64,000 nt of DNA from Planctomyces sp. SH-PL62 (GCF_001610895.1 NZ_CP011273.1:6138001-6202000), one strand, 5' to 3'. Shown: positions 45,060 through 54,338, counted from the stretch's first letter. The notes: generated by a model from the letters alone, not told the origin. A program made the numbers and translations.

Positions 45060-46469
45060 TCAGGCCTCGGGCTCGTCCTCGCGGGGCTGGTCTCGTTCAG
45101 GCCGTCGAGCGGTCGTCGGTCGTCGGAGCGACGGATGGTGGGGGCCGGCGAAGGCCGAGACCACCTCGGGAAGCGCGGCGAGGTGCAGGTGCACGAAGCT
45201 GCCGACGGCGTGGTGGCGGAAGTAGAAATCCCCCTCCCCCGAGAGCCGGCCGTAGCACGACGGGCATTCGAACGGGGTGGGGCTGAACTTCAGGTTCCAT
45301 CGCCCGCTGCGATAGCCGCGCACCTCGGTCCCCTTGGGGCCGAGCCAGCTGTCCCGGCTGAGGATGCGGCTCACGGGTTCCGGGGGCCTGGGGGAGTCGG
45401 CCACTTCGGCCTCCACCGGCAGGATGCCCGCCCCCGGGATGCGATGGCCGTCGACGAGGATGGAGCGGCCCAGATAGGCGGCCCCTCCCCCCTCGGTGTA
45501 AATCCGCTGGCCCCGGCAGACGTGCTGCCGCAGCGACGCGATCATGCTGACGTTCGACGCCAGCGCGGCGGCGTGCACGTTCGCCAGGCCGCAGCCGATC
45601 ATGACCAGGTCCACCCGCTCGGGCAGCGCCTCGTCGTTGAGCGGCGAGAACTCGACGAGTTCCGCCCCCAGGGCGGACAGGGCCTCGAACGTGTCCGGGA
45701 AGTAGCAGCCGAACGCCTCGTCGCGGGCATAGGCCACGCGGAACCCCGGCTCGCCGACGGATCCCCCGCGCCCGGGTCGCTCGACGTAGTCGGGATAGGG
45801 GTTGCTCAGCGACAGGGCCGAGATCGCCTTCAGGTCGGCGTGCTGCAGGAAGCTCGCGGCGAGGGCGTCCACCGCCTGGCGAGGAAACTCCCCCGGCGGC
45901 GCCGACTCGATCTCCCGGCGCGCCTCGGGGAGCAGCTCCACGGCCCCGACGACCGGCAGGCCGCTGGTGAGCCGGATCAGCCGACGGAAACGGTCCAGAT
46001 CATCGGGAGACTCCAGGCCGTCGAGGACCACCGCCACGGCCCCGGGGCGGCTCCGGCAGGTGGAACGTGCCGTCGCGGGAGCCGGCCACCGAGACCACCG
46101 AGACCACCGGCAGCGCGAGCGCCGCGACCAGGGGCGCGAGGGCCCCCGGAGCCGGCTCCAGGCCGGTCTCGCAGACCACGCCGGCCCGTCGAGCCGCCCC
46201 TCCACCACGGCGAGATCCGCCTGACGGAGGCCGGCGACCAGGAGCGACCGGCAGATGTCGGGGGGCATCAGCCAGCTGTCGAGATGGCGGCCGGGCATCC
46301 CCGTCGCGTGCGCCACCGCCTCGGTAGCCGTCGGGCAGGCGCGGGTCCGAAAGTGCTGGATCCGCCAGCGCCTGGCCGTGAGGCCCGCGATCAGGGCGAG
46401 ACCCGCGATCGAGGGGTCGGAGCCCGAGGTGGACGTCGCCAGGGCGATGCGGGGAACGGGCGTCGTCAT
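45060..46469 (-). CDS. CbiA/CobB-like protein (cobyrinate a,c-diamide synthase family), apparently inactive
   Basis: The 469-residue protein follows CbiA order: an ATPase-like N-half (ALATSTSGSDPSIAGLALIA, ATGMPGRHLDSWLM, QADLAVVEGRLDG) and a GATase_3-like C-half (FRVAYARDEAFGCYFPDTFE, LVEFSPLNDEALPERVDLVM). Key residues are missing. The P-loop lacks the GKT core, and the site expected to hold the catalytic Cys (normally ECGG) reads TEGGGAAYLG. A CPSC pair near the C-terminus may bind metal. Residues of about 95-141 (46185-46043) look read in the wrong frame between two compensating indels. No other cobalamin genes lie nearby. Confidence 0.75.
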   Translation of the reverse strand: MTTPVPRIALATSTSGSDPSIAGLALIAGLTARRWRIQHFRTRACPTATEAVAHATGMPGRHLDSWLMPPDICRSLLVAGLRQADLAVVEGRLDGPAWSARPAWSRLRGPSRPWSRRSRCRWSRWSRWPAPATARSTCRSRPGAVAVVLDGLESPDDLDRFRRLIRLTSGLPVVGAVELLPEARREIESAPPGEFPRQAVDALAASFLQHADLKAISALSLSNPYPDYVERPGRGGSVGEPGFRVAYARDEAFGCYFPDTFEALSALGAELVEFSPLNDEALPERVDLVMIGCGLANVHAAALASNVSMIASLRQHVCRGQRIYTEGGGAAYLGRSILVDGHRIPGAGILPVEAEVADSPRPPEPVSRILSRDSWLGPKGTEVRGYRSGRWNLKFSPTPFECPSCYGRLSGEGDFYFRHHAVGSFVHLHLAALPEVVSAFAGPHHPSLRRPTTARRPERDQPREDEPEA

Positions 46470-46930
46470 TGTCGTTGTCGTTTCCGATCCACCACGCGCC
46501 GTCCGAGCGTTGCGACGCTCGACGCCGAATTACTACGGATTTTCCGACCCAAGGGAGGCTTGCCCATCCCATCGCGGACCCCGCCTCTGGGACCGGCGGA
46601 CGCCGGACGGGAGGAGTCTTCGACGGCCGTCCCGCCGTCGAAGGCCGGGTCCATCAGGCCGTGCGCCGGCCCGTCCCAATGATAGGGCCGGCCGCGACGA
46701 GGTCAAGCTGGTAACGGGCGGTCGCGCGAGGGAGTTCCGGCGTCGATCCCCGCACGCGGGGGGCGGCGTTCCGACGCGGGCGGGGACCGCGACCGGGGAT
46801 CTCGGCTTGCCGATCGGCCCGCCCACGGCTAGTCTACCCCCCGCTCTCGCCACGGATGCCGGCCGACGCAAGCCGAGACGAGACGAGCCGCGTCGCACAC
46901 CCAGGATCAGTTCGGGAAGGATTCCGAGCG
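46470..46930. other. Intergenic region between divergent genes, no gene seen
   Basis: This stretch of about 460 bases separates the CbiA-like gene (minus) and the MscK-type gene (plus). It presumably holds both promoters. I found no RNA gene or convincing hexamer pair. Confidence 0.4.
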
Positions 46931-48997
46931 ATGTCTCAATCCGAATCAGAGCGTCGGCCTCCACGGTTCGACGTCCGCGCGGCGACGGCCGCGGCCCTCA
47001 TCCTCGGCGTCCTCGGCGGCGGCGGAGCCGAGCCCCAGCAGGCGGGCAAGCCCTCCGCCGACGGCCCGGCCCGCGAGGTCGAGATCGTCGACCCGACGCC
47101 CCGCGCCGGCAAGCCTTCCCCCACCGAGCCCACGCCCACGCCCGAGGCCGAGCCCAGGCCGGAACCGGCCGCGACGCCCGCCGTCGAGCCCGAGCCGCCC
47201 GCCGCCGCCAGGGACGAAGCCCCGGCCGCCGCCAAGCCCATCGACAAGCCTGTCGACAGGCCCGTCGCCGCGGGGCTGCTCCGGCCCGACGAGGCCGAGG
47301 CGCTGCTGGCCGACGCGACCGAACGGATCCAGGCGCTGACGCCCCCCGCCGACGGCTCGGCCAAGCCCGGCGCCGACCCCGCCGCCAAGCTCGCCGACAA
47401 GGCCCTGGCCGAGGTCCTCGAGGATCGCCGCCGACGGCTCGACGAGTACGCCAAGCTTGCCAAGGAACTGGCCGAGCTGACCGCCCCCGAGAACGCGCCC
47501 GAACGCCGGCTCGCCGACGCCAAGGCCGAGTTGGCCGACCTCCAGGCCCGGCTGGCCCAGCCGGTCGACTCTCTGCTGCCGGCCGCGTTCGCCCACTCGG
47601 GCGCGGTCGACCAGGCCGGGCGAGACCAGATGAAAGAGGCCATCGAGGGGCTCAAGAAGGACGTCAAGGACGACCAGGACAAGCTCGAATCGGGCGCCGC
47701 CGATCCGGAGAAGGAGGCCAAGATCCCGCTGGCCGCGCTCCGGGCCGATCGCGACCGGATCTCCCAGGCCCTCGCCGCCCTCAAGGCCCGCGAGGCCGCC
47801 CGCGCCGACGCCCCCCCCGCCAAGTCGGCCGCCGAGCGCAAGCTGTTCGACGAGCGCGGCGTCAACCTCCGCGTCGAGACGGCCGTCGAGACCGTCCGGT
47901 CCCAGGTCGTCGAGCGGAGGCTCGCCCAGACGGCCAAGCTGGCGGAGGTCGCCGGAGTCGACCGCCGCCGCTGGATCGCCCGCGTCCAGCTCGGCCGCAA
48001 GGTTCTGGAGCCGATGCAGGCCCGCTTCCGCCAACTCGCCGAGGCCGACGAGCGCGACCTCCAGCGCAAGGCCAGCGCCGAGCAGGCCAAGGCCGACCGC
48101 TCCATCGACCCCATCGAACGCTATCGGGCCGAGCGCCTGTCCGAGCTGCTCGACCTGGAGGCCGCGGCGATCAAGGCCGAGCAGGCCGCCACCGCCAGCG
48201 TCCCGCCCACGCTCGAGGAGATGCGCAGCCAGGCCAACATCGCCGAGGCCAACTTCGCCCGGATCAAGGGCCTCATCGAGGAGGGCCGGCTCAACCGCAT
48301 CGACGTCCTCAGCATCAACGCCGATTATCGCCGGCTGGACCCCGAGCGGCGGCGGGTCCGTCGCGACGAGCGCGACGTGGTCGAGAAGCGCCTGCGCGAC
48401 TACGCCAACATGCTCACCACCGTGGAACTCAGCCAGATCGAGGACCGCCTGCTCGACCAGATCGACCTCGACGACCTGCTGGACAAGCTCCCCCCCGGTC
48501 GCCGCCCGCAGGCCGTCGCCCTCTGGAAGGAGCTGGAGGAGCGGCACTCGACCATCCTGACCCGCCACCGGGAGGCCCTGGCGGCCCTGGTCCGCAGCGA
48601 GACCGAGATCCTCGACCAGGTCGACCGCCGCCTGGCGATCCTGGACGACGAGTCGAGCTTCATCCGCACCCACATGTTCTGGGTCCGCGACCAGGACCCG
48701 ATCAGCCTGACGACCGTCGGCATGGCCGCCGGGGAACTCCGGCGGCTGACCCGGGTCTCGCTCGGCCTGACCCGCCAGGCGCTCCAGCCGTCGGGCTGGA
48801 AGCCTTCCTCGCCCGAGTTCCTGGCCGCCTCGGCCGTCATCGTCGTGCTTCCCCTGGGGGTCATCCGCGTCCGCCGCACCCTGAAGCATCGGCTCGCCCA
48901 GGCGCTCCCCCCTCCCCCTTCGACCGCGGCCCCGGCCCCGGCCCCCGAGGCGGGCGGCCCGGACGGGGACCCGGACGCGGTCGTGCGGCAGGGCTGA
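46931..48997 (+). CDS. MscK-type channel, N-terminal periplasmic coiled-coil part
   Basis: The 688-residue protein has a weak export signal (ATAAALILGVLGGGG), a Pro/Glu-rich linker (about 35-110), a long Ala/Glu/Arg-rich coiled-coil region like the MscS-porin periplasmic domain of MscK/KefA (about 115-610) and one membrane helix near the end (EFLAASAVIVVLPLGVIRVR). In E. coli this architecture continues in the same polypeptide into the membrane channel. Here the frame stops at 48997 and the channel part starts 40 bases later in another frame. Removing one G from GGG at 48991-48993 would join them as ...VVRQAERDGRSRSARGYFD. Confidence 0.75.
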   Translation: MSQSESERRPPRFDVRAATAAALILGVLGGGGAEPQQAGKPSADGPAREVEIVDPTPRAGKPSPTEPTPTPEAEPRPEPAATPAVEPEPPAAARDEAPAAAKPIDKPVDRPVAAGLLRPDEAEALLADATERIQALTPPADGSAKPGADPAAKLADKALAEVLEDRRRRLDEYAKLAKELAELTAPENAPERRLADAKAELADLQARLAQPVDSLLPAAFAHSGAVDQAGRDQMKEAIEGLKKDVKDDQDKLESGAADPEKEAKIPLAALRADRDRISQALAALKAREAARADAPPAKSAAERKLFDERGVNLRVETAVETVRSQVVERRLAQTAKLAEVAGVDRRRWIARVQLGRKVLEPMQARFRQLAEADERDLQRKASAEQAKADRSIDPIERYRAERLSELLDLEAAAIKAEQAATASVPPTLEEMRSQANIAEANFARIKGLIEEGRLNRIDVLSINADYRRLDPERRRVRRDERDVVEKRLRDYANMLTTVELSQIEDRLLDQIDLDDLLDKLPPGRRPQAVALWKELEERHSTILTRHREALAALVRSETEILDQVDRRLAILDDESSFIRTHMFWVRDQDPISLTTVGMAAGELRRLTRVSLGLTRQALQPSGWKPSSPEFLAASAVIVVLPLGVIRVRRTLKHRLAQALPPPPSTAAPAPAPEAGGPDGDPDAVVRQG

Positions 48998-49037
48998 GAG
49001 AGACGGACGTTCTCGTTCCGCGAGGGGTTACTTCGAC

Positions 49038-50939
49038 ATGCTTGGTCTGCGATCCTTGCTGATGGGCGTGCTCTGGGCTTCGGCGTGGCCCCTCTACCTG
49101 GCGGCGACGGCCCAGGTCGCGCGGCTCGGCCCCTGGCCGAAGGCGACCGGCGTCCTGGCCGCGACGATCCTCGAAGCGGCGGCCATCGGCCTGTTCGCGC
49201 GGGGGCTGGGGAGCTGGTTCTTCAAGCCCGGCGGCTGGTGCGAGCGCTATCTCGACACGCCCCCCAGCGTGACCCGGCAGTTTCGGGGCGCCGGCCGGCT
49301 GCTGATCATCGCGGCGATGGCGCTCCTGGTGCCGATCCACCTGTTCGCCAACGGCGAGATCGCGCATCAGGGGAACGCCGTGACGGCCCCGGCCCTCTCG
49401 CGGTTCCTGTTCCTGGCCTTCGAGCTGGTCGTGCTGGCCTCGCTCGTCTATCACCTCCGGCCGAACTCGGCGCTGATGATCTGGATCAACCCGGACGTCG
49501 AGCTCGAACCCGAGGCGGAAGCCGGGACCGCCGCCCCCGCGGCGATGGTCGTCGTCACGCGGCAGCCGTTCGGGACGGTCGGCGAGGCCTGGGTGACATG
49601 GTGCCTGCGCCGGGCGCGGGCGATCGCGCGGCTGATCGTGGCGTTCGGCGTGGTTGTGGTGATCCTGGATTTCTGCGGCTACAGCTTCGCGGCCGGTCGC
49701 CTGGCCCTGGGGGGGGTGGAGAGCCTGGTCGTCTTCATGCTCTCGTGGGCGATCCATCGGGTCGTCGCCCGGCTGATCGCCTGGCGGCTCCGGGTCGACT
49801 CCCGGACCAACCGCGTGTGGGCCTCGATCGCGGCCTTCTGGATCTCGCGCTCGAAGGGGGCGCACGCCGCCGCGACCGCGCCCGGCTCCAAGCCGGCCGA
49901 CGCGGAGGACTGGACGCTCGTCGCCGCGCGGACCTCGACGTTCACGATCATCCTCCTGGCCCTGGCGATGCTGGGCTGGATCTGGGGCATCGACCCGACG
50001 CTGATGGACTTCCTGGCGAAGCAGCACATCTGGACCGACGCCGAGGGCGGGTCGGTCGTTCTGGGAGACCTCGCCACCTCGATGGTGGCGGTCGTGCTCG
50101 GCGGCCTGGCCTGGCGGTACATGGCCGGCCTGTTCGCGTTCACCCTCTTCCGCCGGCTCCCCGACGACCCGGGCGTCCGGTTCGCCGTCGTCACCCTCTG
50201 CCGCTACGCGACCCTCGCCCTCACCGTGGTCGTCGCCCTCCAGGCGGTCCACCTGAAGCTCTCGCAGATCAGCTTCCTCCTTGCGGCCCTCGGCGTGGGC
50301 CTGGGCTTCGGCCTCCAGGAAGTCGTCTCGAACTTCATCTGCGGGCTGATCCTGCTGCTGGAGCGGCCGATCCGCATCGGCGACGTCGTCTCGGTCGCCG
50401 GCACCACCGGCAAGGTGGACCGGATCAACACCCGCTCCACCACGATCATCAACGGCGACAACCAGTGCATGATCGTCCCCAACCGCGAGCTGATCACCGG
50501 CCGGCTCGTCAACTGGACGCACAAGGACAAGATCATGCGCGTCGGCGTCCGCGTGGTCGTCTCGCACGATTCGGACGTGGAGACGGTCACCTCGCTGCTC
50601 CTGACGATCGCCCGGAGCGACTTCGACGTCCTCTCCAAGCCCGCCCCCTCGGCCCTGCTGGACGAGCTGGGCGAGTCCGGCCTGGTCTTCAGCCTGTCCG
50701 TCTACGTCGCCGACCCCGGCCTGATGGGAGGCGCGAAGCACCGGATCTGCAAGGCGATCCGCGAGCGTTTCGCCCAGAACAAGATCGCGCTGGCCAGCCC
50801 GATCCGCGAGGTCGCCCTCACCGGCGTCCCCGAGGAGCTGACCCGCCTGATCGGCGGCCGTCGCCTCCGTGGCGACGAGCCCGAATCCGCCCCCCCGACC
50901 CCCCACCGCGCCGAGGCGAGGGCTTCCGTCGAGGCTTGA
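49038..50939 (+). CDS. MscS-family mechanosensitive channel, membrane part of an MscK-type protein
   Basis: The 633-residue protein has about ten membrane helices (first SLLMGVLWASAWPLYLAATA), ending in the MscS pore helix and beta domain: ALGVGLGFGLQEVVSNFICG, LILLLERPIRIGDVVSV, TTIINGDNQCMIVPNRELIT, NWTHKDKIMR. MscS-like channels open on membrane tension to release solutes after hypo-osmotic shock. The N-terminal helices before the MscS core match the MscK layout, so this is probably the second half of one channel with the upstream gene. ATG 49038 has a distant GAGGGG upstream and could also serve as a genuine separate start. Confidence 0.9.
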   Translation: MLGLRSLLMGVLWASAWPLYLAATAQVARLGPWPKATGVLAATILEAAAIGLFARGLGSWFFKPGGWCERYLDTPPSVTRQFRGAGRLLIIAAMALLVPIHLFANGEIAHQGNAVTAPALSRFLFLAFELVVLASLVYHLRPNSALMIWINPDVELEPEAEAGTAAPAAMVVVTRQPFGTVGEAWVTWCLRRARAIARLIVAFGVVVVILDFCGYSFAAGRLALGGVESLVVFMLSWAIHRVVARLIAWRLRVDSRTNRVWASIAAFWISRSKGAHAAATAPGSKPADAEDWTLVAARTSTFTIILLALAMLGWIWGIDPTLMDFLAKQHIWTDAEGGSVVLGDLATSMVAVVLGGLAWRYMAGLFAFTLFRRLPDDPGVRFAVVTLCRYATLALTVVVALQAVHLKLSQISFLLAALGVGLGFGLQEVVSNFICGLILLLERPIRIGDVVSVAGTTGKVDRINTRSTTIINGDNQCMIVPNRELITGRLVNWTHKDKIMRVGVRVVVSHDSDVETVTSLLLTIARSDFDVLSKPAPSALLDELGESGLVFSLSVYVADPGLMGGAKHRICKAIRERFAQNKIALASPIREVALTGVPEELTRLIGGRRLRGDEPESAPPTPHRAEARASVEA

Positions 50940-50979
50940 GCGACGGCCCCGAAACCTCGTCGTCGCGGCCGGAAGACGG

Positions 50980-51001
50980 CCTTCCCCCGCCGGGGGGAAG
51001 G
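50980..51001. terminator. Strong hairpin between convergent genes
   Basis: CCTTCCCCC (50980-50988), GCCG, GGGGGAAGG (50993-51001) form a perfect 9-base stem between the channel gene and the DD-peptidase gene. It could terminate both. The same core forms the hairpin of the dispersed repeat at 2794 and 63776. Confidence 0.6.
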
Positions 51002-51045
51002 CGTCGGAGCGACGGTCCGTCGACCTTCGCTCCGGGGACGGTTCC

Positions 51046-52824
51046 TCACTTGCCGCCGGCGGGGGTCGCGGCCGGGGCGGGGGATCCGGCCGGGGCGGCG
51101 GGGGCGAGGCCGTCGCCGAGGTAGAAGGCTTCGCAGAGCTGGCCCAGGAGCTTGCCCGCGTCGGTCGTGGTGGGGATCTTGCCGTCCGGGGAGTCCAGGA
51201 TCACGTTGTTGATGAAGAAGGCGATGACGAGCGGCCGGCCGGCCGCCGTCTCCAGGTAGCCGGCGAGGGCCTTGCTGGTCATCAGCCGCTTACCGATCAG
51301 GGCGTCGGTGACGAACATGGTGCCGGTCTTGGCGTGGGCGTGGCCCCGCGCCGGGCTGTCCTCGGGGACGGCCTTGGCGAGCGTGCCGTCGCGGCCCAGG
51401 ATGGGGAGCGCCGCGTCGTACGCGCCGAAATCGGGCCGATCGGCCATGGCTTTCAGGAGCGTCACGGCGGCGCGGGGCGTGGTCATGTCGGCCCACATCC
51501 CTCCCGCCCCGCCGCCGAACGAGACGTCGAGCGGGTCGAGCCCCAGGCCTTTGAGGATCTCCCCCTGGCGCTTCAGTCCGGCCGCGAGCGTGCGCTCTCC
51601 CTTGCGGACGGCCAGCAGCAGCGGCAACGTGCTGGCGTGGAGGTTGTGGCTGACCTTGAGGATCACCCGGGCGAACTCCCGGAACGGCGGCGAGGTGTAT
51701 TCGGCCACCTTGGGGAGGCTCGCCAGGGTCGCCTGGGGGGGGAGATCGGACTCGGGGTTGTCGGCCAGCGGCGAGGCCGAGACCTGGACGCCGTGCCGGC
51801 GCAGGGATTCGATCAGCAGGGTCCGGGCGAACGACGCGGGATCGTCGACCTCGATGTTGTCGACGAATGAATCGGCGCCCGCCGGGACCCGGCCCCGGAC
51901 CTTGATCCGCCTCGGGCCGACCAGCTCGATGCGGATCTGGGGGGAGCCGTCGGCGACGGTCTCGACCTGGGCGTCGACCGCGACGTACCCCGTCCCGGGG
52001 GTCATCGTCACCGTCGCGGGATCGCCGGCGGCCTTGCCGGGGGCGACGACCACGTCGATCAGGTTGTCGTTGATCATGATCGGCGAGACCAGGCGAGGCC
52101 CGCTCCCGGAGCTGGGCGCCCGTTCGAAGAGGCGGGCGTCGACGATCACCTCGCCGTCGATCTTCTTGATCCCCGCCGCCCGCGTCTCGCGAGCCAGGTG
52201 CTCCAGCCCGGCCAGCGGGTCGCACTGGACCAGCACCTCGCCCGCCTTGCCGCCGGAGGTGTAGATATGATCCTCGTCGGTGAACAGGAGCTTGCCGTCG
52301 GGGCCGGTGCGGCCCCCCATCGCCGGGTCGCCCTGCGCGATCAGGATCAGGTCGCCGTGCAGCGCCCCCTGGTCGTCGACGTTCCCGCGCCGGACCACGG
52401 GGGTCTGGAAGCGGTGGTCGGCGCCCAGCTCGACCATCGCGGCGGCCGTGGAGAAGAGCTTCGCCACCGAGGCCGTCCCGAACAGCTCGTCGGGATTCTT
52501 CTCATAGACCGTCTCGCCGGTCTTCGAATCCACGACGAGGATCCCCCAGTGGGCCCGCCGGAATGTGGGATTCTCCAGCACCGCCTTGACCCGGTCTTCC
52601 AGCCGCGTCGTCGCCGTCGTCGCCGGGGCGGAGGCCGACTTGGGGGCCTCCTGCGAGGGTTTCGGGGCTTCCTGGGCGCGGGCGGCGGCGGCGTCGATTC
52701 CGATCGCCAGGGCGGCGACCGCCAGCATGAAGAGGGCCGAGGCCTGGCGAAGCCTGCCGAGCCTCGCCGATCGCCTGCGTCCCCGCCCGTTGCGTTCCTT
52801 CGGAGTGATCCCGGCCTGCTGCAT
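51046..52824 (-). CDS. dacB: D-alanyl-D-alanine carboxypeptidase/endopeptidase, PBP4 type (class C)
   Basis: The 592-residue exported peptidase trims peptidoglycan peptides. Active-site motifs: SxxK in GTASVAKLFSTAAAMVELGA, SxN in KVSHNLHAST, and KTG in AHAKTGTMFVTDALIGKR. An additional domain between SxxK and SxN (about 200-370) is typical of PBP4. The usual DGSGLS motif is replaced by FGGGAGGMWADMTTP. A signal segment precedes it (ALFMLAVAALAIGIDAAAAR). ATG 52824 has AAGGGGA upstream and is preferred over the longer frame. Presence of a PBP4 fits the finding that planctomycetes make peptidoglycan. Confidence 0.92.
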   Translation of the reverse strand: MQQAGITPKERNGRGRRRSARLGRLRQASALFMLAVAALAIGIDAAAARAQEAPKPSQEAPKSASAPATTATTRLEDRVKAVLENPTFRRAHWGILVVDSKTGETVYEKNPDELFGTASVAKLFSTAAAMVELGADHRFQTPVVRRGNVDDQGALHGDLILIAQGDPAMGGRTGPDGKLLFTDEDHIYTSGGKAGEVLVQCDPLAGLEHLARETRAAGIKKIDGEVIVDARLFERAPSSGSGPRLVSPIMINDNLIDVVVAPGKAAGDPATVTMTPGTGYVAVDAQVETVADGSPQIRIELVGPRRIKVRGRVPAGADSFVDNIEVDDPASFARTLLIESLRRHGVQVSASPLADNPESDLPPQATLASLPKVAEYTSPPFREFARVILKVSHNLHASTLPLLLAVRKGERTLAAGLKRQGEILKGLGLDPLDVSFGGGAGGMWADMTTPRAAVTLLKAMADRPDFGAYDAALPILGRDGTLAKAVPEDSPARGHAHAKTGTMFVTDALIGKRLMTSKALAGYLETAAGRPLVIAFFINNVILDSPDGKIPTTTDAGKLLGQLCEAFYLGDGLAPAAPAGSPAPAATPAGGK

Positions 52825-53265
52825 CGCTGATCCCCTTTCCGCGCGGTCGCCCCCTCCCGGCCGTCGCGCGGAATCCTCCGCCGCGCCGGCCCCCCGGCGA
52901 GACGAGTATATCGGAACCGCACCCCCGAAGGCACCCGCGAGGACCGCGCGCAAGGCCGCTTTCCCCGCCACACGCCCAGGCCGCTCGCGCGGGAAGGCCC
53001 GATCGGGACGGGAGGAATACGAATACGGACGAGACCCGCGCGGGCCGAATGACCGGAACGGGGATTCGCGACGGGCGCGAAGGCCTGCGAAAGGCGCATC
53101 GCCCTATCGGGTCGGCCGAGGCTCGGTTCGAAGATTCAACGGAGCCGCTCGGACCGGCGATGGTCGGATCAATGGTCGGAGATGTGATCGGAATCGATGG
53201 GCGGGGGGGAGGCGAATCGAAGCAAATCGAGTCGAGTCGAGTCGAGCGGCGGTGCGCCGACCGAC
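52825..53265. other. Intergenic region with a 5-base tandem repeat
   Basis: About 440 bases with no gene that I can support. The sequence TCGAG is repeated four times in tandem at 53227-53246, preceded by CGAATCGAAGCAAA. A related sequence lies near 29314-29339. Confidence 0.45.
53227..53246. repeat. Tandem repeat (TCGAG)x4
   Basis: Four perfect copies of TCGAG. The flanking CGAATCGAA words resemble 29314-29336, suggesting a dispersed family. Confidence 0.7.
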
Positions 53266-53541
53266 TCAGCGGATCAGTTGCAGGCGCGTGGCCGAGATGA
53301 AGCCGTTGAGCATCCGATGTCCGGTCGCCCGCACCGGGCTGCCGTGGCAGGAGTTCTCGCTCAGGTCTTCCAACCAGCCGTCGTCCGGCAGCAGCGAGGC
53401 CTCGGCCTCGACGATCACCAGTTCGCGGGGGCGTCCCTGGGGGGCCACCTGCAAAACGACCCGCGCCGAATCGTCGTCCACGCCGCCCGTCTCGACCCAG
53501 GAATCGATGATGGCTCCGCTGACTTCGAGATCGAGTTCCAT
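53266..53541 (-). CDS. Small hypothetical protein
   Basis: The 91-residue protein has no signal or membrane helix. It looks like a compact beta-rich domain (MELDLEVSGAIIDSWVETGG, DSARVVLQVAPQGRPRELVI). ATG 53541 has AGGAGGAG upstream with good spacing, which supports a real gene. I do not recognise the family and neighbours give no clue. Confidence 0.6.
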   Translation of the reverse strand: MELDLEVSGAIIDSWVETGGVDDDSARVVLQVAPQGRPRELVIVEAEASLLPDDGWLEDLSENSCHGSPVRATGHRMLNGFISATRLQLIR

Positions 53542-54338
53542 TCGAAGCTCCTCCTGGACTCGGGCTGACGGCCCCGATCCTTTCCCAGGTGCGGACGGTT
53601 CTTGGCCACTCCGTCCTCTGTGTCTGACTACATCCATCATAGCAGCCTCAGGTGGTTCGTCAACTCGAAGTGACGCCGATCCCGGAAGAAAGGTCGAAAG
53701 AATCGGCGGTGTTTCGATTTTGACGCGAGGGGCGAGACGGGGCGAACAGCCCCTAGACTAACCAATTCGGATGCCCATTGCATCGGTTTCCGCACGACTT
53801 GCGTAAACCGAAGGAATCCAGTCAGGCTCCTGCAAGCATGATGCCGAGATCGCCCAATCCCAAGGATTTCCGCGAAAGAGTTGCGACGAAATCTCAACCG
53901 GCCCCGGAATCGAAAACGCACGCTCCCACTCAAACCAGCCGCCCCGCCCCAACACATCACATCGAGACGCCGCTATTGATCATGTGTAGCATCGCGATCA
54001 CGGGAGAGCAATTCCCTTTTCTAGCGTCTTCTAAAAATCTCGTGGAAACCGTGGGTTTCAGGGGGTCGCGCGGGGGGGCCGGCGGGGTTTTCCGCCTCGG
54101 CCGTCGGCTTTCTTGAGCAAACCGCCGGGGGTGCCCCGAAGTTCGGGCCGTCGATGCCGTGGATGGGGGGATTTTCCGCTTGGCTGGAGGGACGGCGCGC
54201 GTCAGGATCTCGGGAGGGACGCGGCGGGGTCGGCGCGGGTGGAAGGCCGCCTTTGCGGCGGCCTGGGCAAATGTTGCAACGGCGTCGGCGGGTTTGAAGG
54301 TTTTGAAGGGATCGCAGGTCGAGAACCGGGAGGGGTCC
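53542..54338. other. Large intergenic region between divergent genes
   Basis: About 800 bases, partly less GC-rich than the surroundings (53640-54060). Several short open frames cross it, but none has a ribosome-binding site with recognisable protein features. It may contain the promoters of both flanking genes or an unrecognised small RNA. Confidence 0.45.

Noticed and set aside
54159-54338. N-terminal extension of the aldose epimerase
   Set aside because: The extension lacks a ribosome-binding site and has an atypical basic sequence; GTG 54339 has GGAGG at good spacing.
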